A stretch of 64,000 nucleotides of DNA, taken from positions 352,805,087 to 352,869,086 of the forward strand of contig OZ010790.1 in the NCBI GenBank assembly GCA_963932465.1, in the 5' to 3' direction. The first letter of the stretch is position 1, and every line of letters begins with the position of its first letter. The notes beneath the pieces are model-generated. The model was not told where the DNA came from and made no database searches. It was given only the letters and a program-made list of their open reading frames with translations. Position numbers and translations under genes: made by a program. Shown piece by piece: positions 1 through 11,969 of the stretch. This DNA comes from Maratus speciosus (Eukaryota; Arthropoda; Arachnida; Araneae; Salticidae).

Positions 1-317
1 AATTTGCGAAAATTAAGTGTAAATTAAAAAAAATATCCTAGGCGTAATATATTTTTATACAAAATTTATGAAAAAAAAAACTATTTTGCGAAGAAAGAAA
101 TAATAATAATTATTAAAATAAAAATATATATGCCAATAGTGATTACTGTACATTTAAAACTTGTAAAAATTTTTTAATAAAGCGAATTACTTAAAATTTT
201 ATATAATTAAATCGATGTATCTATTCTTATGTCTAAACAATATACAGTTTTATATATAATAAAATAAATTAGTATTATTATTACTGTTTATTTGATCTCA
301 AAAAATGATGTCAAGTA

Positions 318-352
318 ATATATATATATATATATATTTGTGTGTGTGTGTG
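318..352. repeat. TA/TG microsatellite
   Basis: A run of alternating TA passes into alternating TG. It is a simple-sequence repeat with no sign of coding function. A similar short TA run lies at 2232-2253 and an ATA run at 3545-3566. Confidence 0.9.
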
Positions 353-1169
353 TGTTACGAAACAATTTAATAGGTTACGTCGAGATATCATGTAGTGCTT
401 TTTATTACATAATACTGGATTCATACCGCATTTTAATCAGCCGTTGGTGATGTTGTAAGCAATCCTACCACTTAGCACAAGCATTGCTAGTGAAGGTGTC
501 AACTCTGTGAGAATTTAGCAGCTGTAGAGCGATATTAATATTTGTAGAGTCCAATCAAACACTTATTATTTCATTATGAAAACAAGGTAGGTTATGCCGC
601 GTGAGTGGTAAAAACAGGCGTATGAAGAAATCGGGGGTTTTCCCAATTAAACACATGGAAACGTAGTCATAGGAAAACTGTTTATTCCATCAGAACATAC
701 CAACACTAAACAATTCCCGCAGGATGAGAAATCAGAGCATTCCACTCGAGCATAAACTAGTTACTCATGCTAAATAGATGTTAATTCACGAAATGAATAT
801 TCTACATGGCTAAGGACACCGGGTAACAGGTTATGTAAAGAATCAAACAGCACAAAAATCTCTCGTTCTGAGCTCACGCTCTCGCTATTTATTAGAATGA
901 GCGGAGGAATTCCGACTGAAACGGAAACTTCAGGCTAAACCAACCAAAATTATGAACGAGCCTCGAAGTGAAACTGGGATCCGACACTCAGCCAATGGAG
1001 AGCGATCAAGAAACGTCACAAGAAAGAATCCCGACGTCGCTAATGGAATGATTTCGATGTGAAAAGGCTGACGCCTCGCGGGCGGGAAAATGAGATGAAA
1101 TAGAATAAAAATGTAAAAATGGCTTTGATAAACATTCGAAAAATAAATAACTGCGTTCAGATCTTTACA
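353..1169. other. Candidate solo LTR (weak)
   Basis: This block has clearly higher G+C than its surroundings. It starts with TGTTACG and ends with TTTACA, in the TG...CA style of LTRs, and has a TATA-like stretch near 890 (CTATTTATTAG). The flanking 5-mers are GTGTG and GTTTG, an imperfect duplication. I see no ORF and no second copy in the window. It may be a solo LTR of a gypsy-like element, or simply unrelated unique sequence. Confidence 0.2.
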
Positions 1170-4100
1170 GTTTGTTAGACGATAAAAATTAATGAATGGA
1201 TTAAATGTTTAGATTACGTTTTGGAATAAATTTATTATTAAGATACGCGTTTTAAAATTATAGGAATTTAACTAGAAATAAATAATAGAGCGTATTAAAA
1301 AAGGAAATAATGAATAGGCCGGCAATTTAGAATAATTTAAATGAATAGTAAAAGTAAAAATTTTTATATAACATATATATATGTATGTAGTGTGTAAATA
1401 ACTGTGAAAAAAATATTGAAATTTTACGGAGAGTAAATATTTTATTAGTGACAATAATTTTTTATAATTCAGAGTGATAAATTTTTTTTGTAGAAGAATA
1501 CATGAAAATGATATAATATTCTATCGACTATGTTTGAATACACTGACATAAATTATTTGAAAGTCCAGCTGTGAGGCACGCCGCTCTGGCTCTCTGCATC
1601 CCCCGTTTTTTTACTATATTTCATTTAATTTTATCTTCATTTTAATTTTTAAGTACTGGTAATGAAGCCTTAGAGGTTTCGAAACAGCTATTTGCGATTC
1701 ATAGACGCTCCTATTGGTGCTTTTTTCTAACGTTGTTTATATTTCTTAATATATTAGCACAAAGTACAATCCACCTCCCTTTTTATGTACCCGAATTATT
1801 CGACATTCCCAACTTTTGGCAAACTGTAAGAGGAGGTAAAGTACACATAACGGAGCAATTTTTATATATCAATGCTGAGTCAGAAATGAAAATATTTGGC
1901 AAAAAACAAGAAGTTCGGAGGAAAAACAAACGAGAATGTTATTGACATAAAAATGGCAGTAAATGCTTAAGTGTGCCACTCGTAGCGTGTTCCAGGTGTT
2001 CACGAGCATTTGCAGAAGTGATGTATGAAAGTCTTGCAAAGAAGTCCTCATTAGAGTCAACTGCTGTCCAGTGGTGTAGTCGTAAAAAAAAAACAGAGGG
2101 CATACGTTCTAAACAGAAGGTATACGCTCAAGGCAGAGGGTGGACCCTACAATGTATATACTACTGCTTTTTCAGAAACAGGGGGTATACGGTGTTCCTT
2201 AAAAAAATCCAGATCTGAATTCGGTGACACACTATATATATATATATATATAATATGAGTATTTGCAGCATATAAAAAAACTGAAGTCATAATCGTAAAT
2301 TATTTTCTATAACTCCATTTAGAATACTCCTCGAAAGCAATTTGTAAATTCCGAATTCAGGAATTCTAACCCACATCATTTTACTACTTGGCTAGTAGAT
2401 AAATGCTGAAGTATATATTTTAGAACAGCTTATATGCAGTCATAGTAACCACTCTGACATTGATCGAGTGCATTGGAATTTCTACAGTAAGTAGAGAACA
2501 GAAAATATCATTCTGGCACTCCTTATTATAAGTCAGAGGAATACACTACAATTCAAGCATCCGACACAAATCCAAAATATATCGAGAAACATTTTTACTT
2601 CTTAAATTTAGCAGCTAATTTTGCCATCGTGCATGCACCATTAGTTGCAAAAGATGTTAGAATATCATCTATATTCCGGGTGAGCTCTTACTAATAGCAT
2701 ACGTAGATTTCAAAAAGAGGTGGAGACACGAAAAGTCAGAGCTTCATTCTCCTATTCGATATTTATTACCAAAGGTGTGGAAGGTTTTTCATATATTGCA
2801 GATACGCGGACGAGCCAATGACCAACTCAAAAAAATCTCCGAACTATACTTTAAGGTCAGAAGGAAATAGAAATTATGTGGTTAAGCCGAAAAAGCGGGT
2901 GAATTGACATTTGGAATAAAATAAGACAAAAAAGAAAATGTGACGAAACAAATAATTTTAATAATAATATATAGAGAAAAAAAAAGGTCTTGAAAGAAAA
3001 TGATTACAGAAAATGTAATTCTAGAAGATATTTTGAAGGGAAATAAAATATTAATATACGGATTTTACATAGGAATGAATTTACGTAAACTAGAAGAAAG
3101 CTAATTTTTATGGAATAAATTTAATAAGCAAAGAAATTTAATTTTCGTTATATATTTTACATATGTATATATATATGAACTTTCAATCAGAAATACTATA
3201 TTTTTCATAGATGGAGGGTCAAAGTTGAACAAATTTTCTCAACAGGCTAGTTATAATTTTCGTATCTCAGTGATATGATGTTGGCCTGTATATAAAATAT
3301 CCCAGGTCGTAATCCTGACTCTCTTGGGAATGATTGATGAACTTTAACTTCCACCTAAAAAGAGTATAGTATTTTGGGTTGAAATATGTATTTATTTAAA
3401 CCTACTTAAATTTGACTGATTGATATAAAAAAAGTAATTCAGATTTATTTCTATGCATGTGTTCATTTAACTTTAAAAATTTAATTATTAAATTCATCAA
3501 TTTAACATCAGAAGCTTTATATTAAATTTTATATCAAAAACTCTTATAATAATAATAATAATAATAACATGAATTGGGATCACTCCGTAATATTTTATCC
3601 ATAAATATTAATCCAAAATTATTTTATAATAATTTAAAATTTCTTCTATTGTGCATGTTATTGATTAAGAATAAGGAATTAAATTAAAAAAAATAAATAA
3701 ACCCGACTGCGTAAAAAACTAACTAATTAATTATTTCTCATCAATGTGAAACTATTTTTTATATTATTCCCTATTTCTTTTTATTTACTTCTATTCATGA
3801 CTTTTAAGTTGCGTTTAATTGTTAGTTCCTGTCAATAAACACTGTTTTAATGAGGCCTATAGATGTCTACGAAGATTATAGTTGCAGTAAAGCTAGAGAT
3901 CCTACCTACACAACTTCTAGGTTGTGTAATATTTAAACGGAGCTCCTGACTGTAAAATAGTCAATGAAACATCGTCTTCATTTAGAAAGACCTATCCAAT
4001 GATATGCCACTCAATGCGGTGCGTAAATTTTTTTTAGTCTCTACCGCCATTTTGTATTTTAAGGCCGCCATTTTGAATTTATGAAAACAAAGCCTATCCT

Positions 4101-4244
4101 ATAACCATCGGACGGTTAAGACGAATCCTTTGAGACCTCGTTCATTAAAACCCATACAGCCGTTAGTATGTTTTGGGGGTATAAAGAAATCCACATACCC
4201 AGATACGCGTGAAACACATAACCCTTCTTGGCAGTCGCGTAAAA
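1170..4244. other. No supported gene; low-complexity and unclassified sequence
   Basis: Only short chance ORFs are present. A degenerate tRNA-like B-box (GGTCGTAATCCTG, near 3306) may mark an old SINE. Around 4045-4080 the phrase CCGCCATTTTG occurs twice. Nothing here is assignable with confidence. Confidence 0.5.
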
Positions 4245-4363
4245 ATTAAGAACGATGTAGGATTTCCTCATAGTTCTAGTTAAATCTGACAATAGAAATC
4301 GAAACCACGAGCATACATTAATCTTTAAATGAAGAAATATAACATCGATTCGAAACTATTGTA

Positions 4364-5899
4364 TAGTGCGTCTCAAAAGTATATGGACAGGTGATTTTTT
4401 GAAATAACAGTTCAAAAACTGAAGCCATAATCTTGAAAAAAATAATAACCATATGGAATTATAATACAAGTTTATGACAGCAAAGAAATGCAGTATAGGT
4501 TATACAGAATTTTTGTAAAAAAATAAAAATCAAAATAGGCTGTCTCAAAAATATATGGACTTTTCGAGTTTTTTGCATTTAAATTCGAATTTTGGATCCG
4601 TTCCTTTGAATTATCTTGAAAACTGTATCAAGTAAGCTTCAAACTAGTGTTTGGAGAATGTGTGGCTGTAAAGAGAACCAATTCTGCTCTACACTTTGCT
4701 TCAATTCCTGAATAGTTAGAAAATTGAAGACCATGAGCATATACATCTCGTACAAGTACTCCCCAAAGGTTTTTAATTGGATTTAGGTCTGAACTGATAG
4801 CTGACCAGCCTATAACAGTTACTTGATTCTGCGCAAACCAAGCTGTTGTTGAATGACAGATGTGAATCGACGCATTGTCCTCTTAAAATTTTCAGTTATC
4901 CCTTCCAAAAATGTTTCAAAATAGATGTAGATTGTTTTTAAGGACATTTTAATAATCCTCAGAGAACTGTTGACCATTAAGAGGAGCAATATCCGTTCTT
5001 CCATTGAAACAAATCGCGCCCCACACCCTGAGAGAATCCCCTCCTTGTTGTCGACTAATGAACTCCCGAGATTCTCGTCGCAGATCATGCGGATGGTATG
5101 CCCAGCCGTCAGGCCCATCCAAATTGGTTTTGTTTTCGTCACTGAAGAAACACTTAACAATTCATCTTCCCAAGGCTTGTGCTTTTTAGTTCAAAGAACG
5201 CGTGCATTTCTATGGTGCACTTTCAACATAGATTCCGCGCACATTCTGCGGTATTTATGAATTTTGCTTGCCCGTATGCAACGGTGAACAGTAGATCTCA
5301 TAATAGGAAAAGCTAAAGTCTTCGAAATTCCACGAACAAACTTCTTTTGGGTTGAAACTGCTCGAAAAATCTATCTGTCTTGTCGTATAGAGTTGCATTT
5401 TTGGTCGACCTGAACGTTGTTTTGCAATCGCATTGTCACTTTTTGATAAATTTTCATAAATTCCGGATCTGCTACTCTTTATTTGTTTAGCAATATCAGA
5501 AATTTTAACATTTGAGTCTTTAAACGCCAAATTTTAGTGATATCAGCAGCAGAAAATTGAACGTTGCGAGGCATTTTCCCACTATTCGATAATTGAAGAA
5601 TGAGAAGTGATTTTATATTTTGCAGTGGGTACTTCACATGTACAGAACGCAGAAAATGCAAGTTTTTTTGATACGGTGGAAATAAAAGCAATTCTCTTCA
5701 TTGTCCATATATTTTTGGGACAGCTTATTTTGAATTTTATTTTTTTACAAAAATTCTGTAAAACCTATACTGTATTTCGTTGTTGTAACAAACATATATT
5801 ATGATTATATATGCTTATTATTTTTTTCGTGATTATGGCTTCGTATTTTGAGCTGCTATTTCAAAAAATCGCTTGTCCATATACTTCTGAGACGCACTA
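4364..5899 (-). mobile_element. Tc1-like DNA transposon with IR/DR-type ends
   Basis: The element is bounded by TA dinucleotides (4362-4363 and 5900-5901). Its long inverted repeats start with TAGTGCGTCTCA and extend about 200 bp inward with few mismatches. Each end carries the motif GTCTCAAAA-TATATGGAC twice: outer copies at about 4369-4389 and 5876-5894, inner copies at 4542-4560 and 5703-5721. This is the inverted-repeat/direct-repeat layout known from some Tc1 elements. Copy B of the host repeat keeps the empty site (TGTAATATTT near 16276). A decayed transposase lies between the ends on the minus strand. Confidence 0.92.
4628..5574 (-). pseudogene. Tc1-like transposase pseudogene
   Basis: Read on the minus strand from an ATG at 5574-5572, it gives an N-terminal MPRNVQFS, then a frameshift near 5530. 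An HTH segment follows (SDIAKQIKSSRSGIY) with a GRPK linker near 5400. The catalytic core is recognisable around 5160-4960 in mixed frames (FSDE and DGPDGWAYHP-type residues). Near 4800-4780 is SSDLNPIKNLWG, the block with the third catalytic acidic residue, and the frame ends in a stop near 4628. The length of about 315 residues fits Tc1 transposases, which cut and paste their element at TA sites. Several frame changes make it inactive. Confidence 0.88.
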
Positions 5900-7286
5900 T
5901 AATATTTGAAATATTGTTGTTGCATGATATATTGTAGCAAAATATTAGATATATAAATGAAATCTATAAAAATATTAAACATAGTTTGTTGGTCAATGTT
6001 ACTATTCTTATTGTAATCTTTATTCATAATCATTTCGGTATCAGAAAAAAAATTAGATTTTCACGTTAAACATCTGCAATCGTCCTATCACACGAATTTC
6101 CATAAATCAAAGTTTATTTTCATTACATAATATAATGAAACAAAGAAATGATTATATTTTTATATAGTCATTTTAAATGAATACAATCCAATATATTTGT
6201 GTTGTCCTGATACAAATATTTTACATTAGATGTTTAGGCTTTTTTATTTCTCTGGAGACGCAAATAACGATTTAATATTGGACATCAAACTACAAAACTT
6301 CTATTTAATATTTACTTTATGTACTAAGTACATTCACTTTAATTTATAATGGCAGAAAATCATTACAATCTTTTTTGCCGGAAGCAATATGTACAGATAA
6401 AATGTTCTCTTTGCAGTTAATTGCATTGCTATTACCGGATAGTTTTATATATTCTTTTTTATATCTAGAATTTTAATATGTGTCAAAGAGATCTTATAAT
6501 AAATTTTTTCCCACTTAAAAAAATAAAATAAAATAAAAAAAGATTTTTTTGGTAAAATATCTTCATTATGCATTAAAAATTTGCAATTTTTTAAAAGGAA
6601 ATAGAATGCAAAAAATATTTTGTTAATATTTGATATTATTCCCTTTCTTAGGAGACGTTTTGCTTAAAAATAAATGGAATAGATGGTAATAAAATTTGTG
6701 ACAGAGTGTAGTCTGCTCATCAACTTCCAACAAAACAATTAAATTAATTTAAAATACTTAAAAGTTTGCTTTAAAAGCATAAATTTTATTTTATCAATAG
6801 GGAACATTAACACATTATTGGTCATGATGATAGTTTGGGTATGCATAATATTAATTGTGTTTGAGGATTTAACATTTTGTTTAAAAAATATGAAACGTAT
6901 TTCAATCATCATTTGTTGTTTTCTGAAATATGCTGAGTTCCTACTAATTTGTTTTATATTTAGTGGTATCGCTAAGTAGTAAATTACCGCTGCAGAATTA
7001 GTTTAAAACAAACATAGGTAAAGAAAAAGATTAATATAATATTTACATTTTGGATGTGAAAAAAGCAAACCAGTAAATCATATAGCTTAAATGCTTTTGT
7101 TTCATTGAGCTCATTGCAAAGAATCATTGGTTCCTCTGAATTTCTTGAAATTTTATCGCAGTAATTTGGTTGAAAAATTTTTCCTTCATTAACATTAAAC
7201 CGTTTTTTTTAAATTTAAAGTATAACAGATTAATATAACGACTAAAATTATATTTGTTAGAGAAATCGTAACAGAAATACCTTATA

Positions 7287-8124
7287 CAGTTTCTTCACTC
7301 TCAACGGTTTCCAATGGCCAATTCTTCAACTGTTAGTCATAGACATATAGTTCGAATTACAAAAAGGTTAATTTAATTTTTTATATGCTCCACCGGTCCT
7401 GCAAGTAATATGTAGTAAAACATTCCATTGGACAAACAAGTAAGACGAAAAAAGTCACCTTCATCTAATACTAAAATTGACCGAGTTATGAAACTTTGTA
7501 CTGCAAGACTTTCTCCATATAAACACAGATCAGTTTAACCATGCTTCGAGGGATCGAGCACAAAGTGCTTAAAGAATCGAAAGGATTTATTTCGTGTATC
7601 TGCAATTAAACTGAAATAGCCACATCACACAAGTATTATGATATTATTAATTGTTATTAAGTTTCACACTGATTAAAATAATTGCATTTCAACATACATT
7701 TTAGTTTTAAAGGATATGCGGCTGTTTCTTTTCATGATACCTTTTAACAAAAATTGTGTTATTTTTTTCACATATTTTTATTTTTATTTCGATTAAATTT
7801 GTAAATTATTTCGCAACAAAAAAGATGTTTTAACTTTAAAGAGATATTTCTCGGCCAGTTTTAATCGTAGAATAATGGGAATTTTTTTTTTTTTTTGTCT
7901 TACTTCTTTGTATAACAGGATATTTTTACTAAATATAACTTATAAGAATGGGGAACAGTATAAAAATTCATTTTCGTAATGTTTTAAGAAATGCTTTTTG
8001 TGACACAAATCGATTTTAAAATACTTCTTTAACTTATTTAATTAATTTTTTTAATTGGTACTGTATATTTATGACTAATACTTTAAGAATTAGTCATTGG
8101 GCATCGTTCAAAATGAACACCCTG
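7287..8124. mobile_element. 838-bp non-autonomous TIR element (MITE-like)
   Basis: The segment is absent from copy B of the surrounding repeat, where the matching point reads TTATATATTC (about 17644). It is flanked by TATA on both sides (7283-7286 and 8125-8128). The ends are imperfect inverted repeats over about 60 bp. Both start with CAG and share an AATTCTT...TTAGTCATA block (about 7319-7340, and on the other strand about 8076-8098). The interior has no convincing ORF. The TA-rich target and CAGGGTGTTCA terminus on the right fit a Tc1/mariner/IS630-type derivative. Confidence 0.8.
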
Positions 8125-8260
8125 TATATAATCAGATGTTGTGTTTATTGATATTTCTACTAAATTCAACTTACAACATCCAATAAATCCTATAAAACTT
8201 CAGTTATTATTTTATCTTGAACTATAAAACTACTTTTAGTAATTTAATGCAAATATTGGG

Positions 8261-9047
8261 AAACTCAATCTTATATTTACATTAAAGAATTTTAAATATT
8301 TCAAAGATCTTCCTATTAAGAAAATATTATTATTTGCATAACAAATTTCTCATTCAGAATATTTGCTTTATGGTTAATTTTATGTATGATATCACAAAAC
8401 AGTAATTGGGAAATGTGGGTAGCTTTCCAAAGTGAAAATGTCAGTGCGATATTTGCAGATGGAAAAATATTAGATGGTAATCAAAATTATACATTTTTTA
8501 CGACTGATGACAAGTGACACATTCAAGTAGGAAAACTGAAATACATATATATGCAAATACTTTAAAATAGGATATATTTCCTGAACGTTATGTGGAAATA
8601 TTCGACATAAATATTTGAAATTTAAAAAGCTCAATAATTAGAATTACATCAAACCCAGTCTTATAGTTACATTAAAGAATTTTAAATATTTCAAAGATCC
8701 CCGCATTAAGAAAATATTATTATTTGCATAAAAAATTTTTCATTCAGAATATTTACTTTATGCTTGATTTTATGTATGATATCACAAAACAGTAATTGGG
8801 AAATGTGAGTAGCTTTCCAAAGTGAAAATGTCAGTGCGATATTTGCAAATGGGAAAATATTAGATGCTAATGAAAATAATACATTTTTTACGACTAATGG
8901 CAAGTGACACATAAGAGTATGAAAACTGAAATACATATAAATGCAAATACTTTAAAATAAGATATATTTCTTGAACGTTATGTGGAAATATTCGACATAA
9001 ATATTTGAAATTTAAAAAAGCTCTATAATTAGAATTACATTAAACCA
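8261..9047 (+). repeat. Tandem duplication, period about 390 bp
   Basis: Unit 1 is 8261-8650 and unit 2 is 8651-9047. They match throughout with scattered substitutions and a 1-bp indel, for example CTGAACGTTATGTGGAAATA at 8581 against TTGAACGTTATGTGGAAATA at 8971. Copy B of the host repeat has only one unit (about 17785-18190), so the duplication arose in copy A. No gene is contained in it. Confidence 0.9.
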
Positions 9048-9288
9048 TCTATTTAGTAGAGTATTATTTTATTTTATAATTTATCAGTGTACTTTTTAGT
9101 TTTTCATTACTCATAAGAATTTTCTGTCTTGAAAAATCAAATTTGATTCGAAGTCATGTGAAATGCTAGTTATATGCGTAAGTGTTTTTTGCAAATGAAT
9201 ATAGATTAAAATACAACGTTTGAACTTATCGTCTACATAAAAAAATAGATACATGTCTGCTTGCATAATATCCTATTGAGATTCCCTT

Positions 9289-9562
9289 CACTGGAAAAAA
9301 AGTTTTAAATCTACAGAACTAATTAGGGAAATCTGTATGCTTACTAACATTTTATGTGTACACTGTACAGAATAAATATGTAAATCTACAAAACTATTTT
9401 TGCGAAGCTACAGAAATAATTTTGCATCACTTTTTGCTTACGAAAACTTCATCGGTAACACGGGATAATTACATGATTTTTTTTGTTGCACTTACATAAA
9501 AAGTTCAAAGCGTCCCAGTTTACTAGAAAACTCTAAGCTACCTTACAGATATTTTTACAGTG
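9289..9562. mobile_element. CACTG-ended MITE, copy 1
   Basis: It begins with CACTGGAAAAAA and ends with TTTTTACAGTG, an inverted pair. Its interior matches the opposite strand of 57598-57978 (phrases such as ATGCTTACTAA, AAATCTACAAAACTA and CATAAAAAGTTC). Part of the inner sequence is repeated again at about 9610-9650. There is no ORF. It is a short non-autonomous DNA element of unassigned superfamily, and no clear target duplication is visible. Confidence 0.7.
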
Positions 9563-10642
9563 TAAACGCGAATGCGTTACATATTTTTTTTTTTGTTGTT
9601 GTTGTTGTTGCACTTACATAAAAAGTTCTAGGCATGCCAGTTCCCTAGAAAATTCTAATAATCATATAGTTTTTTTTTTATAGTATAGAACATCGGGTGA
9701 GTGCGAATCTTTCGCCCTTGGCTTTTACAATTTAAAGAATAATTCTTTCAGAAATTGAAAGTTCTTTCAGAAGATCCGTAATTGGAATTTTGCATGCGCA
9801 CGTAAGTGTCATTCGTAGCTAATTAGTTTAATAATGCACACTCTTAGAAATAAATCTCTCACTTTTGACGATTCAGATATCCTTGAGCTGCATTTCGTCG
9901 TTTATGACGATCATTTCCTATCAACGTCACGTGACTTTTAACGAAAGATAAACTCTCAAATATTTGACGAAAGTTTTGCCTCAATTACGGTCAGATTCAA
10001 TGCATTTTAAGGAAACAGTTGCTGTGTCTCCTCAAATCCTGTGATTTTAGCAAGCAGATATTTGCTTGTTTATGTTAGTCCTGTAATAATTTATTTTAAA
10101 ACAGCACTTTTTAGTGCCTTTCAGAAAATATTGAAATGTAGGTAGTTATCGTTTCTTCATTAGTTATTTTTTTAGCTGTTAATTTTTTTAGGAATGCTTA
10201 TTATTATTTTTATTTATTTATTTATTTCTATGTTATTCGTTATGTTTTAATTCGAAAAGGATAAATTTCCTGTGTTTTTCAAAACCATTCAAAAAGAAAT
10301 TTGGTCATTGAAATTTCAAACTTCCAGGATAACATTTTTAAAAATTTATTTAAGAAGTATATTCTGTTTTCAATTAAATTAAAAATAAACATAATTGATC
10401 CCTCTCACCTTTGTAAACAGTAAGGTGTTAAAATCTTATCCCTCTACTCAAAGTGATAAAATCTCACGCAATATGCGCATCACAATTCGCTATTTGTGAG
10501 CAACAAATTAACCAGACCATATTCTAACCATTCATTGAGAAAAGAAAATTTCACTAATAAATTATTTAATCAAGCCAGATTATAATTATTCATTGACCAT
10601 GAGAAAAGCATAATAATAAATTAACCTTACTTAAAACGGCTA

Positions 10643-11570
10643 AGATGTGTTATTATCCCACCCTCCGCGATGTTGGGTATTTGGCAATTTTTATCGCTCT
10701 GGCAACTCCGGCGTTTGGCGTCTAGTAACTTATTATGGCAACCCCCTTTTTTACGACGCGAGAGCGTGCTGTCGTTGCTGACGGTTGCTTGACTTTTGTA
10801 CCAGATAATCTTTGATATCGTGTTCTATGGCTGTCTTTTTATTTTTATGTTAAATTTAGTGGATGTATTTCATTGACTATAGTTTCTGTAGTCCGTTTAA
10901 ACGCTCTTCCTGAAGTAATTAAGAAATATGAGGAAATTTTGACATGAAAGGGAGGTTTGTTTATAGCGTGTCAATGCGTATTAAGCCTATTTTGGAAAAT
11001 GACGGCGGTGTTATATTTTGTGCTGTAGGTTTCAAGAAAGCAGATGTCTGTTAAGGTATGTTGATAATTTTATGTATATTTTGTTGCTTTAAGAGTTTTT
11101 TACATTTTGAAATTGCTACAAAACGAGAACTGCTGAATTTTGAGAATGCTATATCGAGAAAAATGCTGAATTCGGCGATGTTTTTTTTTTCGGTAAAGGA
11201 GCGCGAAGCGCTCAAAAACTATTGCTGATTGCCACTTTAGCGAGTTTCGTTTTTTAGGTATATTTTGCTGTTTTAAGAGTTTTTTACATTTTGAGATTGC
11301 TACAAGACGAGAACTGCTGAATTTTGAGAATGCTATATCGCGAGAAATGCTGAATTCGGTGATGTTTTTTTTCCGTTAAATGTGCGCGAAGCGCTCATAC
11401 AAGGATTTCTGATTGCCAGTTTAGCGAATTTTGTTTATTATTTACATTTTATTTTTGTTGAGCCAAACATGCGTATAAACGGGTGCTTGGCGACATTTAC
11501 TACTTGGCGGAAAAGGGGTTTTCTCGCCAAAAAAATCCAAGATGGCGGAGGGTGGGATAATAACACATCT
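10643..11570. mobile_element. TIR element nested in 9838-11969
   Basis: The ends form an inverted repeat of about 27 bp, nearly perfect (AGATGTGTTATTATCCCACC and onward at the left, its complement at 11544-11570). The G+C content is above that of the surroundings. The interior has a 184-bp tandem duplication but no recognisable transposase. An open frame at 11382-11630 crosses the right end and is probably chance. The superfamily is unknown. Confidence 0.75.
11075..11440 (+). repeat. 184-bp tandem duplication with GAGCGCGAAGCGCTC hairpin
   Basis: Unit 1 (11075-11258) and unit 2 (11259 to about 11440) are clearly homologous, sharing for example GAGAACTGCTGAATTTTGAG. Each contains a small GC-rich hairpin, GAGCGC-GAA-GCGCTC at 11199-11213, with a slightly altered version at about 11382-11396. 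Confidence 0.85.
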
Positions 11571-11681
11571 GTTCCCTTAAAACTTTCAGAAATTATACCA
11601 GCACTTATAAAATTACAATCTACCTTATAAAAACATAAACACGCAGCAGAATTCATCAATCTAAGAGCAAACCCATACAAG

Positions 11682-11754
11682 TCCCCAATAGCCAGGTTGG
11701 AAGAGCAACGGTCTCCCACACCAAAGGTTGCGGGTTCGAATCACCCCGAGAGAA
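11682..11754 (+). repeat. tRNA-like SINE fragment
   Basis: An A box (TAGCCAGGTTGG, 11689-11700) and a B box (GGTTCGAATC, 11733-11742) are 44 bp apart, the tRNA spacing for an internal RNA polymerase III promoter. The acceptor stem does not pair, so this is a tRNA-derived SINE head or pseudo-tRNA rather than a working tRNA gene. The SINE tail is not definable. Confidence 0.6.
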
Positions 11755-11969
11755 ACTAGAAGTGAATTTTTTCATCCGGCTGTCAAAAAGGCGCTTTCAA
11801 ACTGTACGATAGCGCCACCAGCCAACTTTTGACGAAATTTATATCGTCAAGGATGTGAAGAAAGTAATTTTATCAATTTGACGAAATATTCGCTCGGAGC
11901 CTTTCCCAGGAAACTGTTTCGTCAAAAACACGAAAATTTCGTGAAATCTGAGTATTTATTTCTGAGTGT

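Larger units (their letters stand above)
4245..9080 (+). repeat. Dispersed repeat, copy A (interrupted)
   Basis: Outside its two insertions (4364-5899 and 7287-8124), this segment aligns colinearly with 16155-18230 over most of its length. Shared landmarks include AACATCGATT (4341 and 16258), ACATTAGATGTTTAGGCTT (6224 and 16609), ATATGTGTCAAAGA (6476 and 16852) and TTTTATCGCA (7152 and 17517). The copies are diverged by substitutions and small indels and hold no ORF. It looks like a decayed long element or an old segmental duplication. Which of the two cannot be decided here. Confidence 0.75.
9838..11969. mobile_element. TIR element with TTTGACGAAA subterminal motifs
   Basis: The ends are imperfect inverted repeats: ACACTCTTAGAAATAAAT on the left, and ACACTCAGAAATAAAT on the minus strand at the right. 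Both subterminal regions contain several TTTGACGA/TCGTCAAA words (about 9864, 9894, 9963, 11828, 11844, 11877 and 11919). Such motifs in many TIR elements are transposase binding sites. The element contains a second TIR element (10643-11570) and a tRNA-like segment. No transposase ORF is visible, so it would be non-autonomous. Confidence 0.6.

Noticed and set aside
11682..11754. Functional tRNA gene
   Set aside because: A and B boxes are well spaced, but the acceptor and anticodon stems do not pair, so only a SINE-like fragment was called.
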